DNA of 64,000 nt, taken from Lycorma delicatula (Eukaryota; Arthropoda; Insecta; Hemiptera; Fulgoridae). Below, in pieces: positions 24,156 through 35,229 of this stretch. The stretch lies in the NCBI RefSeq assembly GCF_047948215.1, contig NC_134455.1, positions 347,371,842-347,435,841 of the forward strand. The letters are read 5' to 3'. A program made the position numbers and the translations under genes. Below the pieces are notes generated by a model that saw only the letters and a list, made by a program, of their open reading frames with translations, did not search any database and was not told the DNA's origin. The number at the start of each line of letters is the position of its first letter. Within the stretch, counting starts at the first letter, position 1.

Positions 24156-25427
24156 CATTCAGTAATTAAAGAGACATATTGATGTAGAAATGAAACAGTT
24201 TAACAGTTTGTAGGAGGAGTTTTGTACTTTCATGACTTTAGGTTGGCATCACTGGAATGAGCTGAGAATAGCTGACAGATAAAAATTGTTTTGTTTATAA
24301 CCTTAATATTGCATTTAACAATGGCGTGTCCGCTTGAAGTTTTCACATTAGTTGATCGGATCACTTACAGTGATCCGTTTCTTTCTGAAGGTGAAAAACC
24401 AGCTAAAATCTTTTCTCAAATGGTTTTACAGTATGGTGAAAGTTGTATGAACCGTGGAAATTTTTATGAGTGCGTAGAACAGTTCTAAAACAGTCGAACA
24501 TCAGTGACTGACGAGCAATGTCCTGGTTGGCCAGTTGTAGTGTCAACTCCTTCGCTTGAAGCCTGCATTGAAAACATTATTTGTGAAGACCAATGTATTA
24601 CAGTTGAACATATAGCAAAACCAGTTGCAGTAAATGTTGGCACAGTTCATAACATTATCAGTAACAAGCTCAAGTACAGCAAAACAAATGCAAGGTGGGT
24701 CCCAAAAGAATTAACGTAACAACACAAGGAAACAAGACCCTAAGTGTGAACAGACCTGAAAGAATGCTATGAAAGGGAAGGTGATCCTTTTCTAAACAAG
24801 ATTTTAACGTGTGATGAAACTTGGGTTCACCATTTTGAACCAGAGTCCAAAAGACAAAGCATGGAATGGTATTACCTGTTCGAAAGTAATTCAGAACACA
24901 AGCATCAGCAGGAAAAGTCATGTTGACCGTCTTTTGGGATGCTTAAGGCGTCGTCTTTTGTGATTATTTGGAAAATCAGCATACAATAAACAATGTCTAC
25001 TACACTGACATGCTGATGAATAAAGTAAAGTCAGCAATAAGAGAATAATGCTGCAGATCTCAAAGAAAAGGCATGATATTGCTCACCCTCATACCGCCCA
25101 CCTGACCCAAGAAACCATTGGAAAAATGGGATGGGAGGTACTACCACTTCCTCCCTACATTCCAGATTTGACTCAGTTGGATTTTCATTTGTTTGGTCCA
25201 CTCAAGGAGTCATTACGTAGAAAAAAGTTCAGCAACGAGGAGGTCAAAGAATTTGTGGGAAAGTGGCACAAGACAAAGACTTCTTTGCATCAGGTATAAA
25301 AAGCTAGTTCATTTTTGGGACAAGTGTGTTAATATTGGTGGGGATTATGTTGAAAAGTCGTAAAAGTGTCATTTTGTAAAAATACAGTTTTTTTTCTACA
25401 TCAATTTGTCTCTTTAATTGTTGAATG
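24156..25427 (+). mobile_element. mariner element with both terminal inverted repeats
   Basis: A 1.27-kb element bounded by ~35-bp terminal inverted repeats. The left repeat, 24156-24190, contains aattaaagagacatattgat. The right repeat, 25393-25427, is its reverse complement with a few mismatches (atcaatttgtctctttaatt). Length and layout fit mariner. It encodes a transposase pseudogene, described separately. Confidence 0.88.
24321..25300 (+). pseudogene. mariner transposase pseudogene
   Basis: The transposase would cut and paste the element at TA sites. ATG at 24321 opens MACPLEVFTLVDRITYSDPF, and the frame breaks at a stop at 24486-24488. The next frame carries the helix-turn-helix region (EACIENIICEDQCITVEHIA, then VGTVHNIISNKLKYSK) and KTNARWVPKELT. 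The first catalytic Asp lies in LTCDETWVHHFEPESK near 24808-24850. The C-terminal block PYIPDLTQLDFHLFGPLKES near 25157-25214 keeps the third catalytic Asp of the mariner D34D signature, although PDLAPSD has become PDLTQLD. At least four frameshifts or stops make it non-functional. Length before decay would fit the usual ~345 residues. Confidence 0.85.
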
Positions 25428-25669
25428 TCCCTCTTATATAAGAAAAACTTTTTACCTTTTAATAAAATGCAAAAATGATTAATAAAATGTTATAACCAAA
25501 AATTTTATTTATCATATAGAGGAGTTTTGAATGTAGTGATACTTATAAATCTTTGTATGTAATAAAAAATAAAAATATTTGTACAGTACTTTATTTCTTT
25601 CAATTTATCTGTCATAAAAGATGAAAAATTCATAAAAGATTACAGCTTCTAGTCGTCAGATACTTATAC

Positions 25670-25927
25670 CAGTGGTTCCCAAACTTTTCCAAGTCGCAGC
25701 ACCCTTTTTCAAATAAAATGTTTCCATGATGCCCTACCCTAAATAAAAGTATGACTACTCATAAGTAAGAGATAAAAATAAATAAAACTTGGGTATCTTC
25801 ATTATTTTTTTACTTTATTAAATTAAATTAATAATTGTAAATGTCTTGGTACAATAATTATGAATCTTTTACAATATTTTACAGCACCCCTGTGAATAGG
25901 CTGCGATGCACAGTTTGGCAATCACTG
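25670..25927. mobile_element. hAT-type MITE with 8-bp target duplication
   Basis: A 258-bp non-coding element. Left end cagtggttcccaaacttttc and right end cagtttggcaatcactg are imperfect inverted repeats, and both are followed inward by tcgcagca/gctgcgatg-type text. It is flanked by a perfect 8-bp direct repeat, acttatac, at 25662-25669 and 25928-25935. CAGTG termini and an 8-bp duplication are hAT hallmarks. A related end lies at 47494. Confidence 0.9.
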
Positions 25928-25935
25928 ACTTATAC

Positions 25936-27399
25936 AATTTTTCAATTACTAATAGTTATAAAATTCCAAATATTTCAAGAGTTATATTCTATAACTGTTC
26001 AAATCCTTTAATGAAAATTTTATTTTCATTACCATAGACTAAATTAAAATTTATTTCCAAATTCTCATAATAATTATTGGTATAATGATGGATAATTAAA
26101 TTGAAAAGTATACTGAATAAACTAAGCTTACTGTAATAATTAAATTTATTTAAAAAATCTAAAATGTATTTTATGATTCTTAATAGACGGAATAATTTTT
26201 TATTCTTCTATGTGATTCTCCTTTTATAGTTGTTTTATTAGCTAATTAATCAATTTATTCAAACATAATCGATTAATATAACTCAGTTAATTTAAATTGA
26301 ATATGTTACACTTGGTTAGTGTGCAATTGTAAATTATCATTAGTATGTAATCAAAAAATCTTTTTATTGTTTTATGAAGTACCATCATTAAAATTTGAAA
26401 TAACATATATATGTGCTAACTGCAATGCATTCCTACTTCCTTTTCCTGAGCATATTTTTAGCTAAGTCAAGATTTTTCCAAAAGTCACAACATGCAAAAA
26501 GTGTTTCTTTTATTATTTTATGGAATACTATCATTAAAATTTGAAAATAATTCATTTTTAAATTTCATTCCCTCCCACCATTTAATTAAGACAGTTTGAG
26601 AGATTGTGTTACTTCCAGATCAAGACCCAAAAGTTGATTGTAATTGGTTGGATTAATGAAGTTACAGAAGGGAATAAACATACATAACAGTTAAATACTT
26701 TATCACTCCTCCTATGGGTGTAGTCAGGTAAAAATTAATGTAGAGCAACAAAACTTTTTGCTTAAAAAAAATTTTCTTCTAATCTAAAAACAATATAAAT
26801 ATAAATAAAGTTAAAAAGAATTCAATAGAAACATGTTTTACTACAATTATCAAAATTTTCCAGTTTCTTTACACTTGCACTTACTTTATTTAGACATTTA
26901 CCCATTTAGTTTCCGGTATACCATGTGAAATAATCATTAATTTCCCAATTTATCACCAGTTATAAATCTTCAGTATCACTAGACTTAATAATTTTTATTT
27001 TGATATTTTTAGATCACAAATTTTTTTTTTTTGACTGAATAAAATAACTCCTGTGTACTATAGCATAAAACAAACAGTATGATTATATTGATTTAAATTT
27101 ATTATCAAAAATTAAATTATTAATTTTTTTGTTACAAAGTAATAGTTTGTTTTATAAAAGTACATCTATCAATTAAAAACTTGGAATTATAAACTTGTTT
27201 TTGAACTTATGTTGAAAAGGTAGTGAAATATATAGAGGTATACGGGTGATAATATTTTTAGTAAAACAAAAAAGTTCTGATCATGTGGTTTTCAACAAGT
27301 TATGAACAAACATACAGATAAAAAATCGTTTGATGTGAATACAGGTGTGATACAGTTTAGTATGTTTTATGTAAAGTAAATTTGAAATGTGAATTTGCC
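25936..27399. other. intron 3, AT-rich stretch
   Basis: AT-rich. Two short similar blocks, near 26385-26400 and 26530-26550 (accatcattaaaatttgaaa and a close variant), suggest a small local duplication. Otherwise nothing is supported. Confidence 0.4.
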
Positions 27400-27549
27400 A
27401 GCCCCTGTGGCATGAGTGATAGCATCTTGCCCTTTCATCCGGAGGTCCCAGGTTCAAATTCTGGTCAGGCATGGCATTTTCACATGCTACATATCATCAA
27501 TCTCATCCTCTGAAGTTATACCTAATGGTGGTCCTGGAGGTGTACAAAA
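27400..27549 (+). mobile_element. second tRNA-derived SINE family (B), best copy
   Basis: Starts agcccctgtggcatgagtga (A-box-like region), with a B-box in ggttcaaattctggtcaggc. It ends in catcctctgaagttatacct...ggaggtgtac and an A-rich tract near 27548. The tail resembles the 3' part of family A (cctctgaagtaatacct), so the two families may share a 3' end. It is not a functional tRNA: there is no acceptor-stem complement. Confidence 0.65.
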
Positions 27550-27834
27550 AAAATGGCATTATTTATTTTCTTCCATTTTATAATTTTAATATCCTTTTTT
27601 AAAAAAATTGATCTTATATCTTTATTTAATTTCCTAGCTAAAGTTATTCTGCATAACTATACAGTATATTACATAAGTGAAGAATCATATTTGGAACAAA
27701 TTTTTGCTTTTGCAGTGTTTTCAGATCTTTAAGTTTTTTATAATCCCTTCTAACAAAAAAATATAATTGATATGTTGGCCTATTTCTTGCTTGATATTTC
27801 CAGATTAGGTGAACTAGCATGGATAAAATTTGGC
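27550..27834. other. intron 3, unassigned
   Basis: AT-rich, no supported feature. Confidence 0.35.
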
Positions 27835-28320
27835 ACAATAGTTTGTGTATTTGGCATTGATGCCATTAAATTTTGATCATAATTGATCAAGGGGGCAGAG
27901 AAATACAGAACTTATGATTCTTCAAAATTTTACTCAAACAGTAGGTTTTTTATTTTTTGTCATTTTGAGACTCTAAGCCACATTTTTGTAGTACAAGTAA
28001 TTAGATGACTTCATTACGTTAGTATGACAATTAAGTTACATATTTGGGCAATTCATTCATAAGTAGGAAGATAATAAGCCTACTTTTTTTTTCATCAGTT
28101 ACCATTTTATTTTCAGACTCCATTAACCAATTTTTATGAATTTTGTACAATTACTTCTCTGAACATGAGTCATCATATCACAATCACTATGAGTCTTTTA
28201 TTTCAAAATTTACTCAAAGAATAGAATAATTTTTTTTACATATTTCTATGTTATTTTATAAGCTTATATACTTTTATTTGAAATTTTATAAGTGAAATTT
28301 ACCTTGTAAAGAAGGAAAGC
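27835..28320. repeat. unclassified repeat C, partial copy 2
   Basis: Shares gatgccattaaattttgatc, the nearby text gggggcagagaaatacagaa, and ttctctgaacatgagtcatc-type blocks with 43480-43960. Only the first part of the repeat is present. Confidence 0.6.
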
Positions 28321-28400
28321 ACAATTCATTTTTATATTTTAAACCATTTGGCAAAGTTTTTCAAAATGTTCATTGTTTTTACTTTTCTGTCTGTATAGTT

Positions 28401-28701
28401 CTTTTTTTTTTTTTTTCTGTTTAGCCTCCGGTAACTACCGTTTAGATAATACTTCAGAGGATGAGTGAGGATGATATGTATGAGTGTGAATGAAGTGTAG
28501 TCTTGTACATTCTCAGTTCGACCATACCTGAGATGTGTGGTTAATTGAAACCCAACCACCAAAGAACACCGGTATCCGCGATCTAATATTCAAGTCCGTA
28601 TAAAAATAGCTGGCTTTACTAGGACTTGAATGCTGGAACTCTTGACTTCCAAATCAGCTGATTTGGGAAGACGCGTTCACCACTAGACCAACCCGATGGG
28701 T
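28401..28701 (-). mobile_element. tRNA-derived SINE (family A), full length with target duplication
   Basis: Well preserved copy, minus strand: head CCCATCGGGTTGGTCTAGTG, B-box ATTCAAGTCC, and an end at CGGAGGCTAAACAG with a long A-tract, seen as a poly-T run starting at 28402. A perfect 16-bp direct repeat, ttctgtctgtatagtt, lies at 28385-28400 and 28702-28717. It inserted between two partial copies of repeat C. Confidence 0.92.
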
Positions 28702-28869
28702 TTCTGTCTGTATAGTTAATACTGTATAACTACACAGTGCAATACTATATAAATGAAAGTACGCTAATCAGATTAAATTTTTAATTTTGAGATTTTTGCT
28801 GACTTTAATGTGTTCACCTTACCCGTTATGTGATAACATAACCCCTTCTAAACAAAAATATGCAATTTT

Positions 28870-29640
28870 AGCTTTGAAAAATTGCAGAAGGATGTATATT
28901 GGCATTCCTTTTGCATGATAATTGCAGACTAGACAAGCCAATTTGGTTGAATTTCCACAATGATTTCTATATTGAGTCATTGATGCAATTTAAATTTTTA
29001 TACAACTGGTCAAGGGTGCAGAGAAATATAGGACAAAGTATGAAGCAAAAAAATATTTTTGTTTATGTCATTTCTGGACTCAAAGTTACCTTCTTGAACA
29101 AATTATGTGACCTTGGTTATATATTTGGGTGATTTCAATCAAATATGGAATAATATGGCTATTTTCTTTTCTTTTTTTTTTTGGTGGGTTATTGTTCAAA
29201 TATGCTTTATATCTGCTTTATATCTGCTTTATATCTTTAGTCCAAAATAACCATTTTTATGAAGCTTTATACAATCACTTCTTAATACAGGACAATTATG
29301 TCATTTAATCTGTATAACAACTGGTTAACCGTGGATCTCCTATCTCAAAATTTTGCTCAAAGGATAGAGTAATTTTTTTGAAAATAATTGAAGAACTCTT
29401 AGGAGATTTTACTTTTATCAACTAAGGAAAAAGTCCAGTTTATACAAACTCTGTTAATATTAATATCAAATACATTCATTTGCTACAGTATTAATGGTAT
29501 TAATTAAGATGTTAAATATATTTGTGTATTTTGGTTGATGAAGTTATTAAACCTAAGGGCTTAATAATTTTCCTCCTAAGTAGAAGTCTGTCAAGGGCAA
29601 AGCCCTAGGTGACCCTCTGACTACCAAGGACTTGATGATT
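28870..29640. repeat. unclassified repeat C, partial copy 3
   Basis: Contains the same blocks as the other copies (caagggtgcagagaaatata near 29010, ctcaaaggatagagtaattt near 29355, cctcctaagtagaagtctgt near 29573). A local triplication of an 11-bp unit, tgctttatatc, lies at 29203-29235. Confidence 0.55.
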
Positions 29641-29753
29641 GAAAGTTATGCATTTTCATTGGAAAATTTGTTACTATTTGTCAATTTTTTTTAATATAAT
29701 CAGTTAATAATCTTTTTTAAACACTTTTATTTAATACTTTTTCATTTAATTAG

Positions 29754-31124
29754 ACAGAGTGATTCAAAGAAACAGGAAATTTTGAAAGTTGTGTTGGTAG
29801 CCGTGGGCGATTGGTACCACTTGATAAGTGGTACTCCTAACCAAGGCCCAGGAGGCTTGATAAGCCTCTCTAACCTAACCTGTCATTTAGTTATCATGGA
29901 TCCTTGGAGTGGTGCGCAACGTGCATTTGCTATCAAAGCGTTTTACAAAAACAATGACAGTGTGGAGGGAGTGCGTAGAGAATTTCGCCGTCATTTTAAT
30001 GTGGGACGGCACGACTGTGTTCCATCAGCACATGCAATTAAAACATGGATATCTAATTTTGAGGAAACTGGTTCGGCAATGAAAAAGAAACCTCCAGGCC
30101 GTAAGCTAACTGTCCGTGCACCACAGAATGTTCAAGCTTTACAAGATGCTGTCACATGAAGTCCACATCGGTCAATCCGTCGTCTCTCAGCATCTTTACA
30201 ATAACATAGTTCAAGTGTTCGAAGAATGTTAGTGAAGAACTTGCAAAACCATCCATACAAGTTGCAGATCGTCCAGGAACTGAAATCGAACGATGCAGTT
30301 GTGCGAGCACAATTCTGTAATGTAATGCTTCAGAAGATAAATGATAACGAAGAGTTTGTTCACGAACTGTGGATGTCAGACGAAGCGCATTTCCATCTTA
30401 GTGGATTTGTTAACAAGCAAAATTTCAGATACTGGGCACAAGAAAATCCTACGCAGCTACACCAGCGTCCGTTGCACAGCCAGAATTTGACCGTGTGGTG
30501 TGCTATGCCATCTTACGGTGTTATAGGCCCTTATTTTTTTGAGGATGACAACGGTCTTGCGATTACAGTGACGTCGGCTCGTTACCTAGCCATGCTTGAA
30601 ACCTTTGTTGTGGAACAACAAAAGAGATTTCCACCAATTCTTAACACAGCCTGGTTTCAACAAGACGGAGCAACGTCACATACTGCATGAATATTGATGG
30701 CAGCTGTACGCCGATTGTTTGGACAACGTGTCATTTCACGAAATGGTGACATTAGATGGCCTCCCAGATCGCCTGATCTCTCAGCTTGCGATTACTTTTT
30801 GTGGGGTCACCTTAAAAGCAAAGTGTTCCACAGTAGACCTGCTACAACGGAGAACTGAAGGCAAAGATCCGAGAAGCAATTGTGGAAATTCCAGTTGAGA
30901 TGTTACGTCAAACCATGAACAATTTAACGAAGAGACTTCGTGAGTGTTTACGTAGAAGAGGAGGTCACCTGCAAGATGTCATTTTTACAAAATAAACTAA
31001 AATGTATGTATCTTAAAATGGCAACATTTGTACAATTACATGAAATAAAATTCATTTTCTAAAAAAAATTTTTCATTAACGTTATTTAATTTTTTAAATT
31101 TTCCATTTCTTTGAATCATCCTGT
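29754..31124 (+). mobile_element. DD41D-type mariner element with terminal inverted repeats
   Basis: About 1.37 kb, bounded by inverted repeats of ~32 bp. The left repeat, 29754-29785, reads acagagtgattcaaagaaac. The right repeat, 31093-31124, is the complement of acaggatgattcaaagaaat. It encodes the transposase pseudogene at 29896-30995 and is the least decayed mariner in the window. Confidence 0.88.
29896..30995 (+). pseudogene. DD41D mariner transposase pseudogene
   Basis: ATG at 29896 opens MDPWSGAQRAFAIKAFYKNN, and one frame can be followed for nearly the whole protein. In-frame stops lie at 30157-30159 (TGA), about 30208 (TAA) and 30688-30690 (TGA), and a single-base deletion occurs near 30856, just after TTEN. 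The corrected frame ends in QDVIFTK and a TAA at 30993-30995. A helix-turn-helix N-terminal region is followed by WMSDEAHFHLSGFVNKQNF (first Asp, about 30370-30425), FQQDGATSHTA (second Asp) and PRSPDLSACDYFLWGHLKSK (third Asp). I count 41 residues between the last two Asp, which places it with DD41D transposases. Catalytic residues are all present, so inactivation is by nonsense and frameshift changes only. Confidence 0.88.
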
Positions 31125-31433
31125 ATTTTCTGAATAATCTTTATTATTATTTGATGGAGTGAAGAATACACAAATGTTAATAATTATTCTATTCACATGT
31201 CTGTAAAATTATTAAGAAAAATCCATTCTTCAATGAATTTAGTTTTTCTAATGAACAATTTTGCCAACAGGAAAAATTATTTTAAAAGTTTTTCTATCCT
31301 TAACAACGAGGTTTCTTTCATTTAGAGATAACTTAACTAACTGAAAATACGCAACACATTTTTTTATATATTTATTTTTTAATATAAATATTATATCATT
31401 CTTTTAATACAATCTTTTTTTTTGTTATTTCAG
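31125..31433 (+). other. intron 3, end
   Basis: AT-rich sequence ending in TTTTTTGTTATTTCAG, a strong acceptor for the terminal exon. Confidence 0.55.
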
Positions 31434-31579
31434 TTGATGAAAGAAATAGGAATGTCCTAAAGGAAAAAGTTGCCCAGCTAAGAAGAGAACGTATCCATGC
31501 TGAAAGTAGAGTACGAGAGACAAAGGAACAAATTGAACGACTTAAACTTGGAGACAATAGTGCGACTGAAACCGGTTAA
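31434..31579 (+). CDS. unrecognised disordered protein, terminal exon with coiled coil
   Basis: Last exon: the acceptor TTTCAG ends at 31433, the codon split G|TT joins it in frame to the main exon, and TAA lies at 31577-31579. It encodes VDERNRNVLKEKVAQLRRER, then HAESRVRETKEQIERLKLGD and a short tail. Hydrophobic residues sit at heptad-like spacing among many charged ones, so a C-terminal coiled coil is likely and could mediate oligomerisation or partner binding (inference). The ~14.3-kb intron before it is full of transposons, yet frame and splice sites are intact, which supports a real gene. With the three earlier exons the visible protein is 830 residues. Confidence 0.8.
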
Positions 31580-32200
31580 TAATAATAAAAAAAATACATA
31601 GATTGTGTCCATTTTATTCATAATTATGCAAGTTGTTACATATTGATTTGAAGTGGAGTGAATAATAATTTATAAAATGTTGTTCATAAATAATTAATAT
31701 TGTTTAATGTTATATACCATTAAAAGGTAAAGTAAGTGTGTTTTATTAACTGCTACGATGCTGAAATATTTTATGTATTGTTTAAAAAATAGTGTTTGAG
31801 TTAAAGACTGTAATTTATTAATGTTGTATACTTCAGTAAAAATATGAACTGTTATTGTTAACAATTATTCACTACTATTATTATTTACTGAAAGAATTTA
31901 AAACTGGTTTTTTTTCTTTAAAGAAAGATACTCTCTTTTACAAGTATGTTTAGAAAGATTATTTATCGATTTTGTGCATATGTATATTTATGTATGTTAT
32001 GCAGATGCAGTCATTAATATATTTATTATTTTAGTATATAAAAATTATTCAAGTAGTCAATCTAGAAATTAAGGGAATTTACAATCACAATTATTATTTT
32101 AAAATCCTAAAGTTATGGTAGAAATTTATTTTTAATTAATAACTAATTAAAAAAATTAGTGATGTCAGTTTGGGTTAATAATTTTTTTTTCTACAGCAGC
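31580..32200 (+). other. probable 3' untranslated and downstream region
   Basis: AT-rich sequence after the stop. An AATAAA occurs at 31584-31589, too close to the stop to be the likely signal, and an ATTAAA lies near 31718. The true polyadenylation site cannot be settled from sequence alone. Confidence 0.4.
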
Positions 32201-32204
32201 AACT

Positions 32205-32290
32205 GTTGAACTCTGTGGCAAATCAGTAGCATCTCCACCTTTCATAGAGAAAATCCCAGATTTAAATCCTGGTTTAGCATGGAATTTTTT
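32205..32290 (+). mobile_element. SINE family B fragment
   Basis: A diverged copy of the tRNA-like head seen at 27400: gtggcaaatcagtagcatct, then a B-box-like atttaaatcctggtttagca. Only the head region is recognisable. Confidence 0.5.
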
Positions 32291-32519
32291 GGTAATAATT
32301 TATAATTTCATCTAAGAAATTTTTTTTCATCTTTTTGTTATTGTCATTGTCTATGCGCAGACTTTGGTTTGCAATTTGAGACAGATATGAGTTATTCAAA
32401 ATTGTTCAGATACTATATAATTGAATCTAATTTTATTTTCTATTCCTAATGTCTACGTTGTAATCTGGTCAACTAGTGAATAATAAGCAACTTCATAGCC
32501 CAATAATTTGCAGATAATA

Positions 32520-32754
32520 TGTAGACATATAAATGAAGTGTACATTTGTACAGACTCAGATTGAACATTCCTGAAAAGTATGGTTAATTGAAGCCCAACC
32601 ATCAAAGTACACAGATATCCATTGCCTAATATTCAAATCCATATAAAAGTAACTTACCTTTTTCTAGGATTTGAACCTTAAAACCTTTAACTTTGAAATC
32701 AGCTATTAAACCCCTGATTTTCAACAATTTTACCTCTAGATGAACCTGGTGGGT
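32520..32754 (-). mobile_element. tRNA-derived SINE (family A), diverged
   Basis: Minus-strand head CACCCACCAGGTTCATCTAG, B-box GGTTCAAATCC and the body TTGGGCTTCAATTAACCAT are recognisable. The tail end is lost near 32520. No target duplication seen. Confidence 0.75.
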
Positions 32755-32837
32755 GACATCAAATAACACAAATATTTACTTAAATCTATAAAATTTAATT
32801 ATATATTTTATTCATATTATTACTTTTATTAATATTT

Positions 32838-32945
32838 TTATAGCAGTCTCCTTGGTGGAATGCTGCCATCTCTGTCTTTCATACGATAGGTCATGGATTC
32901 AAAATCCCATTCTTGCTTAGCATTTTTCAGTGCTATAAAAATTCA
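32838..32945 (+). mobile_element. SINE family B fragment
   Basis: A third diverged copy: ccttggtggaatgctgccat, then tcatggattcaaaatcccat (B-box region) and cttagcattttt. Weaker than the 27400 copy. Confidence 0.5.
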
Positions 32946-33089
32946 TTTCCTATTAGTGGTTGTAATTGGGGAAGGGAGTTAGTAGCCTATAGTTGACAAA
33001 AAAAATGAAATAGGTTATTGTTAGCAGATTTTTACAGCTGTCGCTGTTTCTCCATGCTCAATCTTCATTTCATACAATGATGCGCACCT

Positions 33090-34140
33090 AATTAATCTTC
33101 ATTAACTTAATCCCATCAAATATTTCTAGAATGACATATGCATTTTCTTTATGTTGTAATTCATATAAAAATTCTATATTGGCATTTTTCATTCCCCACT
33201 CAGCACATGTCCAAATAAATTATGACTATCACTGTTATAATTGTCTATTACAACTACCATCTCCTTACCATACCAGCAGTCACAATATCACATTTTGGAA
33301 TCTCTCAGGACACCTCATTTCATTGTTATTTTCCCCTGATATTCAGATGTTTACTTTTACTTTTAGCAAATTTTTACAGTTACCATTGCCTGTCTGCATC
33401 CAGTCTCCAATTCAGATTATCATGAATATATTCTTATCTTAAATTTTGATGTACATTGTCTTATTAGCTTCATCCTACCAGTTTCTCCTAAAGCGACTTC
33501 TTCCATTTGCACTCATATCAACTCATATCAAAATTCTACACGACCATTTTTTAATTGCTGTTCAGTTCAAGAACCAATCAATTACCACTGCTACATTATA
33601 TCTATTATATCAGCAGCCTCTCACATACCTTAGCAGAGCATATCATTACATATGCTACTCAATCCTGTTTCTTCATGGGCAATTCAGCAAAAAATGCATT
33701 TCTGTAGCTGTCTCAATTTATTCTTTACACTCACATCCAATACTTGAGGTCAGTATTGTGTTACATTCTCAACCTCATTTCTACAAATCCTCTTCTTCCT
33801 CTCCTTTCTGATATTCCAATCTTACCAAACATTGTTCAAGACCTTAATAACTGCACATTTATTCATCACTAGTATTTATTCCCCCATGAATCTTTTTATC
33901 TTGATTAAATACAAAACCAAGATAGTTTGCCTTGTCAACCCCTACCAATTTACTATCTTACATACACAAGTAAATTTTCAGCATATGCATCTCCAACAGC
34001 CTTTTTCATACTCACTCACTCTTTTTCATACTTATTTTGAGATCAGCTAGAGAACATATTTCCTCTAACATCTGAAATTCTATATGTAAGATCGTTTCTA
34101 TCAACACCCAGAATGATCTGATTTATTTTTTGCTAAGTAT
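33090..34140 (-). mobile_element. LINE fragment, reverse-transcriptase 3' region
   Basis: The minus strand contains decayed blocks of a non-LTR retrotransposon downstream of the RT core. These are LGFVFNQDKKIHGGINTSDE-like text (about 33860-33930) and WNIRKERRKRICRNEVENV-like text (about 33760-33820), followed by a block resembling the QxLxxxEMxFxRR...RxDRIRN region. Stops and frameshifts are frequent. The + strand is unusually rich in C and T here, which creates misleading open frames on that strand. Clade not resolved. Confidence 0.55.
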
Positions 34141-35229
34141 ATAGTTACAATATCATATCATATAATTATGTCTAATTTTATTTACGTTAAAGTTTGGAAC
34201 ATTGAATGTAGAAATATCTTTGAACATAGAGTCTTCTATAAAAAAACAACATAACTTATTTAGTTTACTTTTAAAATATATGTAACAATTAATTCCATTA
34301 CAAAGAACTTTTTCTTAATTTTTTTTTAGTAATACAATTAGAAATATTCTTGAAAAGAATTTTTTTTTAAATTGTGATCAGCACACCTTTTTATGGATAA
34401 ACTATTAATTTTTCACTTAACTTACTCTAAACTTACTGAATAGTACATTAATTGAAGTCGTAAAAACCATCTACTTCTTTAAAAGAATAATAAAGATCCT
34501 TAAACAATTTTTAATTTTTTTATTAGTTAAATTTTTCAGGAAAAAGTAATTTGGATTTTTTGTTAAAAATTTTCCATTAACGTTATTAAATCCTCAATGG
34601 ATCTTTTTACTTAAGACAGTTGTTGCTGTATGTTATGACTTTATTTTTGTATAAAAATGAATTTTATGATATTTCATTTTGTAAGAATTCTGAAGTAAAT
34701 ACAATCTTATTTAATTAATTTTTGTTCCAAAAAAAGAAAAAATTGTATTAAATGCTAATTTATTTTAATTACACTTTTACATCAGTTTAATTAAAATGAA
34801 TAACACAAATCAGCAAACTAGTAACATATAGAAAACATATATCTAATTTATTATTTTGAAATTTTTTTAATACTTATCATTATCATGTGAGCTACTCTAT
34901 TTTAAGCACTGACCATTATAGTCACTTAAATAAATAAATGCATGCCCACAGTAAAACAACAGCCAAAATTTTTAACTTTGGTGATCTGCTAATACCAATT
35001 TATTAACCTTAGAAACAGCAATAGTATAAAATTCTGTTCTGGTAGACCTTTTGATTGATTTTTGCTGAGAATTTTTTTTTTAATTTTGGTTATTTTGGAT
35101 ATAAAATTAAGTTAGTATTTTTACATATCATTTTAAACATATTTTTTTCAACTGTTAACTATGTAAATAGGATCTATCAAAGATTACCTGATTACAATCA
35201 GTAGCATAATTTTTATTGCCAGAAATAGG
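34141..35229. other. intergenic, AT-rich
   Basis: Very AT-rich with long T and A runs; nothing supported. Confidence 0.45.

Noticed and set aside
27400..27475. Possible functional tRNA gene
   Set aside because: A- and B-box-like motifs are present but the acceptor stem cannot be closed and related decayed copies exist at 32205 and 32838, so it is a SINE head.
33131..34050. A run of + strand open frames rich in Ser/Tyr/His (33131-33442, 33446-33811, 33832-34050)
   Set aside because: They are the antisense of a decayed LINE fragment. The minus strand carries recognisable post-RT blocks, and the + strand frames have no homology, splice signals or plausible starts.
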